Shown in pieces: positions 11,092 through 23,959 of a stretch of 64,000 bases of DNA; the first letter of the stretch is position 1; every line of letters begins with the position of its first letter. Under the pieces are notes generated by a model. That model had not been told where the DNA came from. It was given only the letters and a program-made list of their open reading frames with translations, and made no database searches. The stretch comes from Beta vulgaris subsp. vulgaris (Eukaryota > Streptophyta > Magnoliopsida > Caryophyllales > Amaranthaceae). The position numbers were made by a program, and so were the translations under genes. The stretch spans positions 7,914,984-7,978,983 of the forward strand of contig NC_079209.1 of the NCBI RefSeq assembly GCF_026745355.1, given 5' to 3'.

Positions 11092-12384
11092 GTACATAAG
11101 AACACCCTCTTTATTTACTCTCTTTAGCTTTGGTGAAATTTTGATGTGTGGTAGTTCAATTATGTTTTTTTTTTTGATCAAATTGATGAAAATAGTTCAT
11201 GCATGTTAAATTTTGAGTTAAGATTTCACTTGCATGTGATTGATTTTGAGTCATAAATACTCTTGGTGTTCATCCATGAAAGAGGAGAATTAAGGAAGTC
11301 ACTCTATTATAATGGAAATGAGTTTTGATAAAAGTATGTATTATTATGCAAATCTGTGGATAAATAAAAGTATATATATTATTTCTTTTACAGATTTAGA
11401 AGTCTTTTCCCTTCACTCATAATTTAAAATAAAAGTTCTCTTTAAAGGAAATTTTTAGGATTTTAATAAAGTGTTGAGTATTGTTTTCGGATTTCATGTG
11501 ACATGTTACTGTAAATCGAAGTTTTGATCCCCGAAACGTGGTTTTTAGCCTTTTTCTATTTCACGAGAAAATGTTCGTAACGAAAAATTCTTGAGGATAG
11601 GGTCTGAAATTTCTCGAGTTAGACTCCTGAGCAGGAAGTTAGAAACATTTTAATGCTACTGTTTTATGCTGAAATTTTTGACGAAAGTTTATATGTTCAA
11701 ACTAGTTTACTTTGTAAAGGAGGTTTAAATGAGCAAGCTAGATACCTAGGTATATGCATATTTTGTACAACTAGCATAGTTTGACTATCTTCCTAAAAAG
11801 TTTTACCTTTCATCAACATGGGAAAAATTCAATTATTAAACGAGGAATTTCACGTAAGGTTTAGTACATTAAAACAATGGTAATACTAGGATGAGTGTGA
11901 CTCTTCCTTTTCCTCTTCTTATGGATAAAAATATGTTCTTTCAAGTGAGGTAGTGATGTACTATATATTTAAACTACAGATATAAATAGATTATAAATGG
12001 AAATGGGTAAAGGCCGGTACCTAGTAAGGTATGGTATGAACAACAATCCTTGGAGGATGGGTGATCTCCTTTCGAACCCTCGCTGGGTGGGTGAAGTCCA
12101 GCAAATAATAAGAATGGGACATGACCTAGTTAAGGCTTGCAAGCATAAAATTTTAAACGGTGGGGTGACGACCTCCAATAGTTTAGAGATAGTCGGCCCT
12201 TGTATAGGAGCCCCTCTCTACTCGTGTTCACTTTACCCAAGTATAATAATGTTTTAATTTGAGGAAGTCGAATGACTCGAATGGTGATCACCATGATGTA
12301 ATTTCTTTTTATCACTCTAAAGTTTTGCACATGAATAATGATTCCAGTATTGGTAAATGTATTATTTGTGAAATTCATTGATTT
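11077..12384 (+). repeat. LTR-derived palindrome, forward arm
   Basis: Nearly identical to 15996-17303 of the chromovirus LTR downstream. It begins at the shared word ATCAAGGAGATTAAG, which is both reverse transcriptase coding sequence and LTR sequence. The 86-codon open frame near 12.0 kb is present in both forward LTR copies but has no recognisable domain. Confidence 0.9.
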
Positions 12385-12388
12385 AAGC

Positions 12389-13686
12389 CATGAAATCCAG
12401 TTGTGTTAAAATAAAATCAATGCATTTCACAAATAATACATTTACCAATACTGGAATCTATATTCATGTGCAAAACCTTAGAGTGATAAAAAGAAATTAC
12501 ATCATGAAGATCACCATTCGAGTCATTCAACTTCCTCAAATCCAAACATTATTATACTTGGGTAAAGTGAACATGAGTAGAGAGGGGCTCCTATACTAGG
12601 GCCGACTATCTCTAAACTATTGGAGGTCGTCACCCCACCGTTTAAAATTTTATGCTTGCAAGCCTTAATAGGACATGTCCCATTCTTATTATTTGCTGGA
12701 CTTCACCCACCCAGCGAGGGTTCGAAAGGAGATCACCCATCCTCCGAGGGTTGTTGTTCATACCATACCTTACTAGGTACCGACCTTTACCCATTTTCAT
12801 TTATAATCTATTTATATCTGTAGTTTAAATATATAGTACATCACTACCTCACTTGAAAGAACATATATTCATCCATAAGAAGAGGAAAAGGAGGAGTCAC
12901 ACTCATCCTAGTATTACCATTGTTTTAATGTACTAAACCTTACGTGAAATTCCTCTTTTAATAATTGAATTTTTCCCATGTTGATGAATGTAAAACCTTT
13001 TAGGAAAATAGTCAAACTATGCTGGTTGTACAAAATATGCATATACCTAGGTATCTAGCTTGCTCATTTAAACCTCCTTTACAAAGTAAACTAGTTTGAA
13101 CATATAAACTTTCGTCAGAAATTTCAGCATAAAACAGTAGCATTAAAATGGTTCTAACTTCCTGCTCAGGAGTCCAAATTGAGAAATTTCAGGACCTATC
13201 CTCAAGAGTTTTTCGTTACGAACATTTTCTCGTGAAATAGAAAAAGGCTAAAAACCACGTTTCGGGGGTCAAAACTTCGATTTACAGTAACAGGTCACAT
13301 GAAATCCGAAAATAATACTCAACACTTTATTAAAATCCTAAAAATTTCCTTTAAAGAGAACTTTTATTTTAAATTATGAGTGAAGGGAAAAGACTTCTAA
13401 ATCTGTAAAAGAAAGTTATCACCTAAAAGAAATAATATATATATTTTTATTTGTCCACATATTTGCATAATAATACATACTTTTATCAAAATTCATTTCC
13501 ATTATAATAGAGTGACTTCCTTAATTCTCCTCTTTCATGGATGAACATCAAGAGTATTTATAACTCAAAATCAATCACATGCAAGTGAAATCTTAACTCA
13601 AAATTTAACATGCATGAACTATTTTCATCATTTTGATCAAAAAAAAAAAAAAAACATAATTGAACTACCACACATCAAAATTTCAC
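12389..13686 (-). repeat. LTR-derived palindrome, reverse arm
   Basis: Reverse complement of the forward arm, starting after a 4-bp junction. It runs a few dozen bases further into the LTR at the centre, leaving a loop of about 30 nt, and stops about 50 bp short at the outer end. At 13687 chromovirus integrase coding sequence resumes. Confidence 0.9.
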
Positions 13687-14996
13687 ATGGGCGATGGTGT
13701 GTTCCGGAGGATCCAGCTTTAAAGGAAAAGATCTTAAAGGAGGCTCATAGTAGTCCTTACTCGGTTCACCCGGGGAGGGACAAGTTAGTCCGTGATCTCA
13801 AAGAATACTTTTGGTGGAGGGACTCAAGAGAGATGCTTCTAGATATGTCTCCAAATGTTTAACATGTCAGAAGATAAAATTTGATCGAGGTAAGGTAGCA
13901 GGCCCTCTTCAACCGTTGCCAGTGCCTGAATGGAAGTGGGAGTCGGTCTCCATGGACTTTGTTGTTGGCCTACCCAGATCAAGAAAAGGAAATGACTCAA
14001 TATGGGTAACTGTTGACCGGCTCACGAAAACGAGTCGGTTTATCGCTATGAAAAGCACGTGGAGTATGAAACAAATGGTTGAGTCATATGTGAGAGAAAT
14101 AGTTCGACTTCATGGGGTGCCAAGAACCATAATATCGGATAGGGATACTCGTTTCCTCTCGAGCTTTTGGCAGAGGTTACAGGAGGCATTTGGTTCAAAG
14201 TTAAAATTCAGCACATCGTTTCATCCAGCTTCGATGGTCAGACTAGAGGACCATTCAAGTACTGGAAGACATGCTTAGAGCTTGTGTAATGGAGTTCCAG
14301 GGATCTTGGGAGGACCGGTTGGCACTTGTCGAGTTCTCCTATAACAATAGCTATCAGGCTACCATTGATATGGCCCCATATGAAGCCTTATATGGTCGCC
14401 GATGCCGAACACCGATATGTTGGGATGATTATGGGAAGGGGGCGATCGTGGGACCAGAAATGATTCAAGAAACCATGGCGCAGGTTCGAATGATTCAGGA
14501 AAGGATGAAAACTGCTCAAGATCGTCAGAAGAAGTATGCTGATGTGCGACGGAAGACTTTGGAGTTCCAGGAAGGAGATAAAGTGTTTCTAAAATCTCCC
14601 CTACCCGTGGATAAAGAGATTTGGGATAAAAGGGAAGCTAAGTCCCAAGTTTATAGGGCCTTATGAGATCCTGAGAAGAGTCGGGGAAGTAGCTTATGAG
14701 CTAGCCCTACCTCCTGAGTTAGCCAGGGTGCACAACGTGTTCCATGTTTCGCAACTCCGGAAATATGTTTATGACCCCTCTCACATATTAAGGCATGAAC
14801 CTCTGCAAATTGAGGAGAACTTAAGCTACGAGGAGCTGCCCGTACGTATTTTAGATCGAAGAGTTAAAGAGTTGAGAGGAAAATCAATACCATTGCTTAA
14901 AATTCTATGGCGGAATCACAACACCGAGGAGGCAACCTGGGAGAAAGAAGCAGACATGAAAGCCCGCTATCCTGCACTATTCCACGAAGAAAGTTA
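13687..14996 (+). pseudogene. Chromovirus integrase with C-terminal chromodomain
   Basis: The order is the zinc-binding HHCC region (EAHSSPYSVHPGRDK, then CLTCQ), the DDE core with SMDFVVGLP and ISDRDTRFLSSFW, the LYGRRCRTPICW region, [17 protein letters not shown] sequence, and a chromodomain ([29 protein letters not shown]) ending [13 protein letters not shown] at 14996. Breaks include a frame shift near 13850 and a one-base loss near 14240, in the codon where the third catalytic residue (Glu) is expected. A further shift lies near 14600. The C-terminal chromodomain places the element in the Tekay/Del-type chromoviruses, where it is thought to steer insertion to heterochromatin. Confidence 0.85.
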
Positions 14997-15017
14997 AGGT
15001 TAGGTTTCAATATCATC

Positions 15018-15056
15018 GTTAAGTTTCGGGACGAAACTTTCTTAAATAGGGTAGCA
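15018..15056 (+). other. Polypurine-tract region of the chromovirus
   Basis: GTTTCGGGACGAAACTTTCT and a short purine-rich run precede the LTR start TGTAACAGCCCG at 15057. The non-autonomous family has the close relative TTTCGAGGACGAAATTT at the same position (26669). This site primes plus-strand DNA synthesis. Confidence 0.65.
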
Positions 15057-17805
15057 TGTAACAGCCCGAAAAATTTTAACCTTAAAAAAAAAAAAACATC
15101 TCGATCATTCTCCATTCCTGCATACCAATAATATCATATGTGCATATTCGTAATGTTATTATAATTAAATTTTCTTATGATCACTGAAGGACAAGTGAAA
15201 GTGTTCAATTACCTATGGTAAAGGGGTAATAAATTGTTCCTAGGAGGATGGAAGGAGTAAAATAAACTCTAGAAAAAAAAAAATATGAAACCAAGTTCTA
15301 TCTTAGATTTGAGACTTTGGAAGTAACATCACTTTAGGGCCATGAATAAAGGAAGGAAACTCTAAAAAACACTTGTAATATGCCATACCATGTGTGGGCT
15401 ACTAGTGTACATCTTTTGGTTGGGCTAGGAAGGGGTTTTTAGGACCCCAAACACATGATTAAGTGAGTTAGGAGTTGCTGGACAGCAACCCATAAAATGA
15501 AGGATATCTCATTAAACTTATGAGGAAAGAGAAGATTGAGATTCTCAATGGGTAGGGAACAACCCTAGGGTGGCACCCCAACTTCCAAAGCCCCTAAATT
15601 AGATTGAAATAACTTTGCCCACTTCCCCTTTTCCCCATTGCATGCACCCGCCAGAAATAAAGGTGCAATTCCTCTTTCTTTTCCTTTCTCCTCTTCGTCC
15701 CTTATGAGCATTTCTTTGGAAAAAAATTTCTTCAAAGGACCCTAATCTAGTATTTGATTGAAATCTTGCAGAAAAAGGAGTCTAGGAGTAAAGATCTTTG
15801 TAGGAAAATAAGAAGATTTTGAAGAATCATCCTCATACAAGGTAAGAAAAATTTAAAGGAAGTAGAAGAACATATTTAAAGTTGGATGTAAGCTTAGCTC
15901 ATGAAACTAATGCATGCATTGATAAAACTATGTAGGAACTTGGAGTTTAAAGTCTTTGGAGGTAAAAGGAGCTTAGGAAAACGAATTGAGTGATAATCAA
16001 GGAGATTAAGGTACATAAGAACACCCTCTTTATTACTCTCTTTAGCTTTGGTGAAATTTTGATGTGTGGTAGTTCAATTATGTTTTTTTTTTATCAAATT
16101 GATGAAAATAGTTCATGCATGTTAAAATTTGAGTTAAGATTTCACTTGCATGTGATTGATTTTGAGTAATAAATACTCTTAATGTTCATCCATCAAGAGG
16201 GGGAATTAAGGAAATCACTCTATTATAATGGAAAATGAGTTTTGATAAAAGTATGTATTATTATGCAAATCTGTGGATAAATAAAAGTATATATATTATT
16301 TCTTTTACAGATTTAGAAGTCTTTTCCCTTCACTCATAATTTAAAATAAAAGTTCTCTTTAAAGGAAATTTTTAGGATTTTAATAAAGTGTTGAGTATTG
16401 TTTTCGGATTTCATGTGACATGTTACTGTAAATCGAAGTTTTGACCCCCGAAACGTGGTTTTTAGCCTTTTTCTATTTCACGAGAAAATGTTCGTAACGA
16501 AAAATTCTTGAGGATAGGGTCTGAAATTTCTCGATTTAGACTCCTGAGCAGGAAGTTAGAAACATTTTAATGCTACTGTTTTATGCTGAAATTTTTGACG
16601 AAAGTTTATATGTTCAAACTAGTTTACTTTGTAAAGGAGGTTTAAATGAGCAAGCTAGATACCTAGGTATATGCATATTTTGTACAACTAGCATAGTTTG
16701 ACTATCTTCCTAAAAAGTTTTACCTTTCATCAACATGGGAAAAATTCAATTATTAAACGAGGAATTTCACGTAAGGTTTAGTACATTAAAACAATGGTAA
16801 TACTAGGATGAGTGTGACTCTTCCTTTTCCTCTTCTTATGGATGAATATATGTTCTTTCAAGTGAGGTAGTGATGTACTATATATTTAAACTACAGATAT
16901 AAATAGATTATAAATGGAAATGGGTAAAGGCCGGTACCTAGTAAGGTATGGTATGAACAACAATCCTTGGAGGATGGGTGATCTCCTTTCGAACCCTCGC
17001 TGGGTGGGTGAAGTCCAGCAAATAATAAGAATGGGACATGTTCTAGTTAAGGCTTGCAAGCATAAAATTTTAAACGGTGGGGTGACGACCTCCAATAGTT
17101 TAGAGATAGTCGGCCCTTGTATAGGAGCCCCTCTCTACTCGTGTTCACTTTACCCAAGTATAATAATGTTTTGATTTGAGGAAGTCGAATGACTCGAATG
17201 GTGATCTCCATGATGTAATTTCTTTTTATCACTCTAAAGTTTTGCACATGAATAATGATTCCAGTATTGGTAAATGTATTATTTGTGAAATGCATTGATT
17301 TTATTATAACACAACTAGATTTCATGACATATAAGCCACCAAACATGAATTTTGGGGTGGACTTTTGTACTCAACTGTCTATTGATATTTGTTCTTGAAC
17401 CTGTCCTGGTGGGGGCAAGAGTGTAATTGTTGCAGGAAGATCAAAGGAGGTGGGGAAACTACTTCTTTAAGTTTGCCATGGTCGCGTGGGTTAGCAACAT
17501 TTTGTGAAGTCTTTTGTTGTTGTGTTGCTTCTTAGTCGACCCCCCCCCCCATCTTTCACTGGAAAGCATTTTGCTATAAATACGCATATATATATATATA
17601 TATATATTTGTATAAGTATTTTGAACGGTTTCTTTTAAGGATTATAAATCAATGGTTTGTAATAATAATGTTTATAAAGTGCGCTATCTTAAGTATGATT
17701 GTTCTAAATCTAGTGTTACCTGCAGCTTGTGGTAGCCCCACTTAAATATGTGTCCATGACACACGAAAAAGGTAATTATGATGCTTGAAATGTGGGGCTG
17801 TTACA
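15057..17805 (+). repeat. Chromovirus LTR (2749 bp)
   Basis: Begins TGTAACAGCCCG and ends GGGGCTGTTACA. It contains the 1.3-kb segment also found as both palindrome arms, a C-run near 17540 and an AT microsatellite near 17590. It is followed by a ~10-bp primer-site stub (GTTGGTATGG), so sequence beyond a 5' LTR once followed here. Confidence 0.85.
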
Positions 17806-19549
17806 GTTGGTATGGCAGCGTTTTTCTCTCTCCTCTGTTTCGGTATGGTGCTGCCGCCACTGTTCCGTGGTCTGTTGCTGTGCTGTACGGTCTTGTCAAG
17901 GGTTGTGCCGTGATTTATGGTGGTGCGGTACTGTTTCCGTGATTGTCACAAACTAATTGGTTTTTTCTTCTTGAATCGTTACCTTAGTGTGGTAAGCTTT
18001 TGTTTCACTTCTTCCTTTTCATATATGTCCTTTGATTCATAAAAGCCAAAATTGAAATGATGTAGTATATTGAATTGATGAAACTACTTGAGAATCAGTG
18101 GGCAACTTTGATAAATGACCTTGTAAATAAGCTTTGTTATGGTTACATTTTCAAACTAAAGTCTCTAGTAGTAAGTTAATTAGATATGGTGTAACCTTAA
18201 TTTTCAACAACTGAAAGTATTAACTTTGGGTAAATTGTTCTTAAACTTATTTTGGTTTAATGACTAAGATAAGATAGTTCAAGAAGTTAGTAATCTATAA
18301 TCTGCAGATTCAAGTTAATTACTCTTGTTTGAAAAATCTATTTGGATGATTCTTCAAGTACTTTTAAATTAAAAAGAATCTAGTTAGATTTCTGATTAAA
18401 CTAATTATTTTGGAGAGTTATAATGTGAGATTGATAGTATGAGTTGGATTATTAGAAGGTTGGTATCATTTAGGAAATCATCATTAGCTCATAAGGTTTA
18501 AGATTGATTATTATCTATTTGAAAAATGGTTGTTGATTATGTTATTGTTTTGGGTGAATTATGTTGGAGTTCGAGTTGGAGTTGAAGATCAAGATTTTCA
18601 TAAATGTTCATGGAGATTGCATATAATTGTTCTTGAGTTTGAGGTAACCTTTATGTTCAGCAAAATGAATTTACATGCCCATGTTGTATTGTGTTTTCAA
18701 TATCATACATTGCTTATAGTCATGGCCATGGTTATAGATGCATATTAATAAGTTAATTGTGAATTGATATTTGATGGTTATGAAAGAATAATACTTTGTT
18801 ATATTATTGGAATTGTTCGGAAAACTATAAAGTATTCTAGAAATGTGAATTGATTATGATAATGAGGATACGTTTCGAAATGGTTTTAGCTGGCTTAGTT
18901 TATGAACTGAGATGAATAGTGGGCAAGGTACAGGTGGAGTAAAATGATTCGTATATGAGTTAAGACCAGATAAGGTCGAATATATGTTAAGTTATGTTAT
19001 AAGCCTGTACTTGGTGATTATAATGTATAGTATTAAGCTATCCAGCGATACATTAAAAGATGAATTATTTCCGAACAATTACAAGTTATTTCTGATATGA
19101 AAAATGTTTACGAACTAAAATTGTTTGACGGCTGAAGTAAAGTTACTGAGTTTTTCGCTCATTTTAGTTTTGTTTTTGTTTTGTATTTTCGTCTGTAATT
19201 TGCAGGTGTATGTTTGGATTTCTCGAAGAATCAAGAGAAAGAGTTTTCAGTTAAGAGATGGAAATTAAATTAGAGATTTGAAGTTATATTTAGAATATAA
19301 TTGTTGAATGTTAAGTTCTCATTTGATATTAAGTATTGTATTGTTTTGGGATTTCGAGTAAAGTAATATATAATCAGGTATTGGCTTTGAAGTTATTTTG
19401 TCATGGGCCCTGACCCACAGGTCCAGGATCGGTTTAAGGTTTATGTTTCCGCTGCGAGTAAATAGTTAATTCGAGGTTATTAAGTGTTAATTGAGTTTCA
19501 TGAATGTTAAGTATGTTTAGCTAGCAGCTCGGAAGTGCGGGCTGTTACA
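17806..19549 (+). repeat. Primer-site stub plus truncated LTR of the non-autonomous family
   Basis: After GTTGGTATG the sequence joins the other LTR family at GCAGCGTTTTT, roughly 450 bp into that LTR. It then runs to the LTR end at 19549. It is slightly more diverged than the following units (for example around 19010). Confidence 0.85.
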
Positions 19550-21756
19550 GGTGGTATCAGAGCATGGTTCTGATTTATATTTTAAGCTTAGGAATTAAAA
19601 GAGAAAGAAAAAAAAAATCTCATCCTTATACTTCTCACTCTTCCTCGTGTCAACTGTTGTCAACAGACAACACATTCTAATCTTCATTCATTGTGTCAAA
19701 AGGAGAAGAGCTTTCAAATTGAGTTGTCAAAATTTCATGGAATCTCCACCATTGAGATGTAATCTCCATAATTTTTTCTGATTTTGGGCAAATCTAAAAA
19801 CCCCAATTCTTCATTCTCGCATCTTCTCTGTTTTCGTCAGTCTGTTCTGCAATTTTCTCCAACATGCAACCCAAATTTGCTCCTTGTTTCTTCATCAAAG
19901 TTGTAGATCTCTTCGAGCTAATGAATTTAGGCTCAAAAATTTCTTCAATCGGAGTTCGTAGCTAGGAGTTATGATCTCTGGAATTTGTAGTTGTTGCTGC
20001 CACTGTTGCAGCGTTTTTCTCTCTCCTCTGTTTCGGTATGGTGCTGCCGCCACTGTTCCGTGGTCTGTTGCTGTGCTGTACGGTCTTGTCAAGGGTTGTG
20101 CCGCCGTGATTTATGGTGGTGCGGTACTGTTTCCGTGATTGTCACAAACTAATTGATTTTTTCTTCTTGAATCGTTACCTTAGTGTGGTAAGCTTTTGTT
20201 TTCACTTCTTCCTTTTCATATATGTCTTTGATTCATAAAAGCCAAAATTGAAATGATGTAGTATATTGAATTGATGAAACTACTTGGGAATCAGTTGGCA
20301 ACTTTGATCAATGACCTTGTAAATCAGCTTTGTTATGGTTACATTTTCAAACTAAAGTCTCTAGTAGTAAGTTAATTAGATATGGTGTAACCTTAATTTT
20401 CAACAACTGAAAGTATTAACTTTGGGTAAATTGTTCTTAAACTTATTTTGGTTTAATGACTAAGATAAGATAGTTCAAGAAGTTAGTAATCTATAATCTG
20501 CATATTCAAGTTAATTACTCTTGTTTGAAAAAAAATCTATTTGGATGATTCTTCAAGTACTTTTAAATTAAAACAGAATCTAGTTAGATTTCTGATTAAA
20601 CTAATTATTTTGGAGAGTTATAATGTGAGATTGATAGTATGAGTTGGATTATTAGAAGGTTGGTATCATTTAGGAAATCATCATTAGCTCATAAGGTTTA
20701 AGATTGATTATTATCTATTTGAAGAATGGTTGTTGATTATGTTATTGTGTTGGGTGAATTATGTTGGAGTTCGAGTTGGAGTTGAAGATCAAGATTTTCA
20801 TAAATGTTCATGGAGATTGCATATAATTGTTCTTGAGTTTGAGGTAACCTTTATGTTCAGCAAAATGAATTTACATGCCCATGTTGTATTGTGTTTTCAA
20901 TATCATACATTGCTTATAGTCATGGCCATGGTTATAGATGCATATTAATAAGTTAATTGTGAATTGATATTTGATGGTTATGAAAGAATAATACTTTGTT
21001 ATATTATTGGAATTGTTCGAAAAACTATAAAGTATTCTAGAAATGTGAATTGAGTATGATAATGAGGATACGATTTCGAAATGGTTTTAGCTGGCTTAGT
21101 TTATGAACTGAGATGAATAGTGGGCAAGGTACAGGTGGAGTAAAATGATTCGTATATGAGTTAAGACCAGATAAGGTCGAATATTATGTTAAGTTATGTT
21201 ATAAGCCTGTACTTGCCAGCGATTTATGTAATGTGATTAAGCTATGCCAGCGATACATTAAAAGATGAATTATTTCCGAACAATTACCAAGTTATTTCTG
21301 ATATGAAAAATGTTTACGAACCAAAATTGTTTTGACGGGCCGAAGTAAAGTTACTGATTTTTTCGCTCATTTTAGTTTTGTTTTTGTTTTGTATTTTCGT
21401 TTGTAATTTGCAGGTGTATGTTTGGATTTCTGGAAGAATCAAGAGAAAGAGTTTTCTGTTAAGAGATGGAAATTAAATTAGAGATTTGAAGTTATATTTA
21501 GAATATAATTGTTGAATGTTAAGTTCTCATTTGATATTAAGTATTGTATTGTTTTGGGATTTCGAGTAAAGTAATATATAATCAGGTATTGGCTTTGAAG
21601 TTATTTTGTCATGGCCCTGACCCACAGGTCCAGGATCGGTTTAAGGTTTATGTTTCCGCTGCGAGTAAATAGTTAATTCGAGGTTATTAAGTGTTAATTG
21701 AGTTTCATGAATGTTAAGTATGTTTAGCTAGCAGCTCGGAAGTGCGGGCTGTTACA
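19550..21756 (+). repeat. Tandem LTR unit 2 (2207 bp)
   Basis: Begins with the primer-site stub GGTGGTATCAGAG, joins the LTR at CATGGTTCTGA (LTR position ~140) and ends CTGTTACA. Open frames of 65 and 72 codons recur in each unit but are LTR sequence. Confidence 0.9.
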
Positions 21757-23959
21757 GGTGGTATCAGAGCATGGTTCTGATTTATATTTTAAGCTTAGGA
21801 ATTAAAAGAGAAAGAAAAAAAAAATCTCATCCTTATACTTCTCACTCTTCCTCGTGTCAACTGTTGTCAACAGACAACACATTCTAATCTTCATTCATTG
21901 TGTCAAAAGGAGAAGAGCTTTCAAATTGAGTTGTCAAAATTTCATGGAATCTCCACCATTGAGATGTAATCTCCATAATTTTTTCTGATTTTGGGCAAAT
22001 CTAAAAACCCCAATTCTTCATTCTCGCATCTTCTCTGTTTTCGTCAGTCTGTTCTGCAATTTTCTCCAACATGCAACCCAAATTTGCTCCTTGTTTCTTC
22101 ATCAAAGTTGTAGATCTCTTCGAGCTAATGAATTTAGGCTCAAAAATTTCTTCAATCGGAGTTCGTAGCTAGGAGTTATGATCTCTGGAATTTGTAGTTG
22201 TTGCTGCCACTGTTGCAGCGTTTTTCTCTCTCCTCTGTTTCGGTATGGTGCTGCCGCCACTGTTCCGTGGTCTGTTGCTGTGCTGTACGGTCTTGTCAAG
22301 GGTTGTGCCGCCGTGATTTATGGTGGTGCGGTACTGTTTCCGTGATTGTCACAAACTAATTGATTTTTTCTTCTTGAATCGTTACCTTAGTGTGGTAAGC
22401 TTTTGTTTCACTTCTTCCTTTTCATATATGTCCTTTGATTCATAAAAGCCAAAATTGAAATGATGTAGTATATTGAATTGATGAAACTACTTGAGAATCA
22501 GTTGGCAACTTTGATCAATGACCTTGTAAATCAGCTTTGTTATGGTTACATTTTCAAACTAAAGTCTCTAGTAGTAAGTTAATTAGATATGGTGTAACCT
22601 TAATTTTCAACAACTGAAAGTATTAACTTTGGGTAAATTGTTCTTAAACTTATTTTGGTTAAATGACTAAGATAAGATAGTTCAAGAAGTTAGTAATCTA
22701 TAATCTGCAGATTCAAGTTAATTACTCTTGTTTGAAAAAAAATCTATTTGGATGATTCTTCAAGTACTTTTAAATTAAAACAGAATCTAGTTAGATTTCT
22801 GATTAAACTAATTATTTTGGAGAGTTATAATGTGAGATTGATAGTATGAGTTGGATTATTAGAAGGTTGGTATCATTTAGGAAATCATCATTAGCTCATA
22901 AGGTTTAAGATTGATTATTATCTATTTGAAGAATGGTTGTTGATTATGTTATTGTGTTGGGTGAATTATGATGGAGTTCGAGTTGGAGTTGAAGATCAAG
23001 ATTTTCATAAATGTTCATGGAGATTGCATATAATTGTTCTTAAGTTTGAGGTAACCTTTATGTTCAGCAAAATGAATTTACATGCCCATGTTGTATTGTG
23101 TTTTCAATATCATACATTGCTTATAGTCATGGCCATGGTTATAGATGCATATTAATAAGTTAATTGTGAATTGATATTTGATGGTTATGAAAGATTAATA
23201 CTTTGTTATATTATTGGAATTGTTCGGAAAACTATAAAGTATTCTAGAAATGTGAATTGAGTATGATAATGAGGATACGATTTCGAAATGGTTTTAGCTG
23301 GCTTAGTTTATGAACTGAGATGAATAGTGGGCAAGGTACAGGTGGAGTAAAATGATTCGTATATGAGTTAAGACCAGATAAGGTCGAATATTATGTTAAG
23401 TTATGTTATAAGCCTGTACTTGCCAGCGATTTATGTAATGTGATTAAGCTATGCCAGCGATACATTAAAAGATGAATTATTTCCGAACAATTACCAAGTT
23501 ATTTCTGATATGAAAAATGTTTACGAACCAAAATTGTTTTGACGGGCTGAAGTAAAGTTACTGAGTTTTTCGCTCATTTTAGTTTTGTTTTTGTTTTGTA
23601 TTTTCGTCTGTAATTTGCAGGTGTATGATTGGATTTCTGGAAGAATCAAGAGAAAGAGTTTTCTGTTAAGAGATGGAAATTAAATTAGAGATTTGAAGTT
23701 ATATTTAGAATATAATTGTTGAATGTTAAGTTCTCATTTGATATTAAGTATTGTATTTTTTGGGATTTCGAGTAAAGTAATATATAATCAGGTATTGGTT
23801 TGAAAGTATTTTGTCATGGGTGACCCACAGGTCCAGGATCGGTTTAAGGTTTATGTTTCCGCTGCGAGTAAATAGTTAATTCGAGGTTATTAAGTGTTAA
23901 TTGAGTTTCATGAATGTTAAGTATGTTTAGCTAGCAGCTCGGAAGTGCGGGCTGTTACA
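21757..23959 (+). repeat. Tandem LTR unit 3 (2203 bp)
   Basis: Same structure and same junction as the preceding unit, with a few per cent or fewer differences by eye. Confidence 0.9.

Noticed and set aside
11997..12257. 86-codon open frame in the LTR palindrome arm, repeated at 16914-17174
   Set aside because: LTR sequence copied twice; no recognisable domain and no independent evidence of coding.
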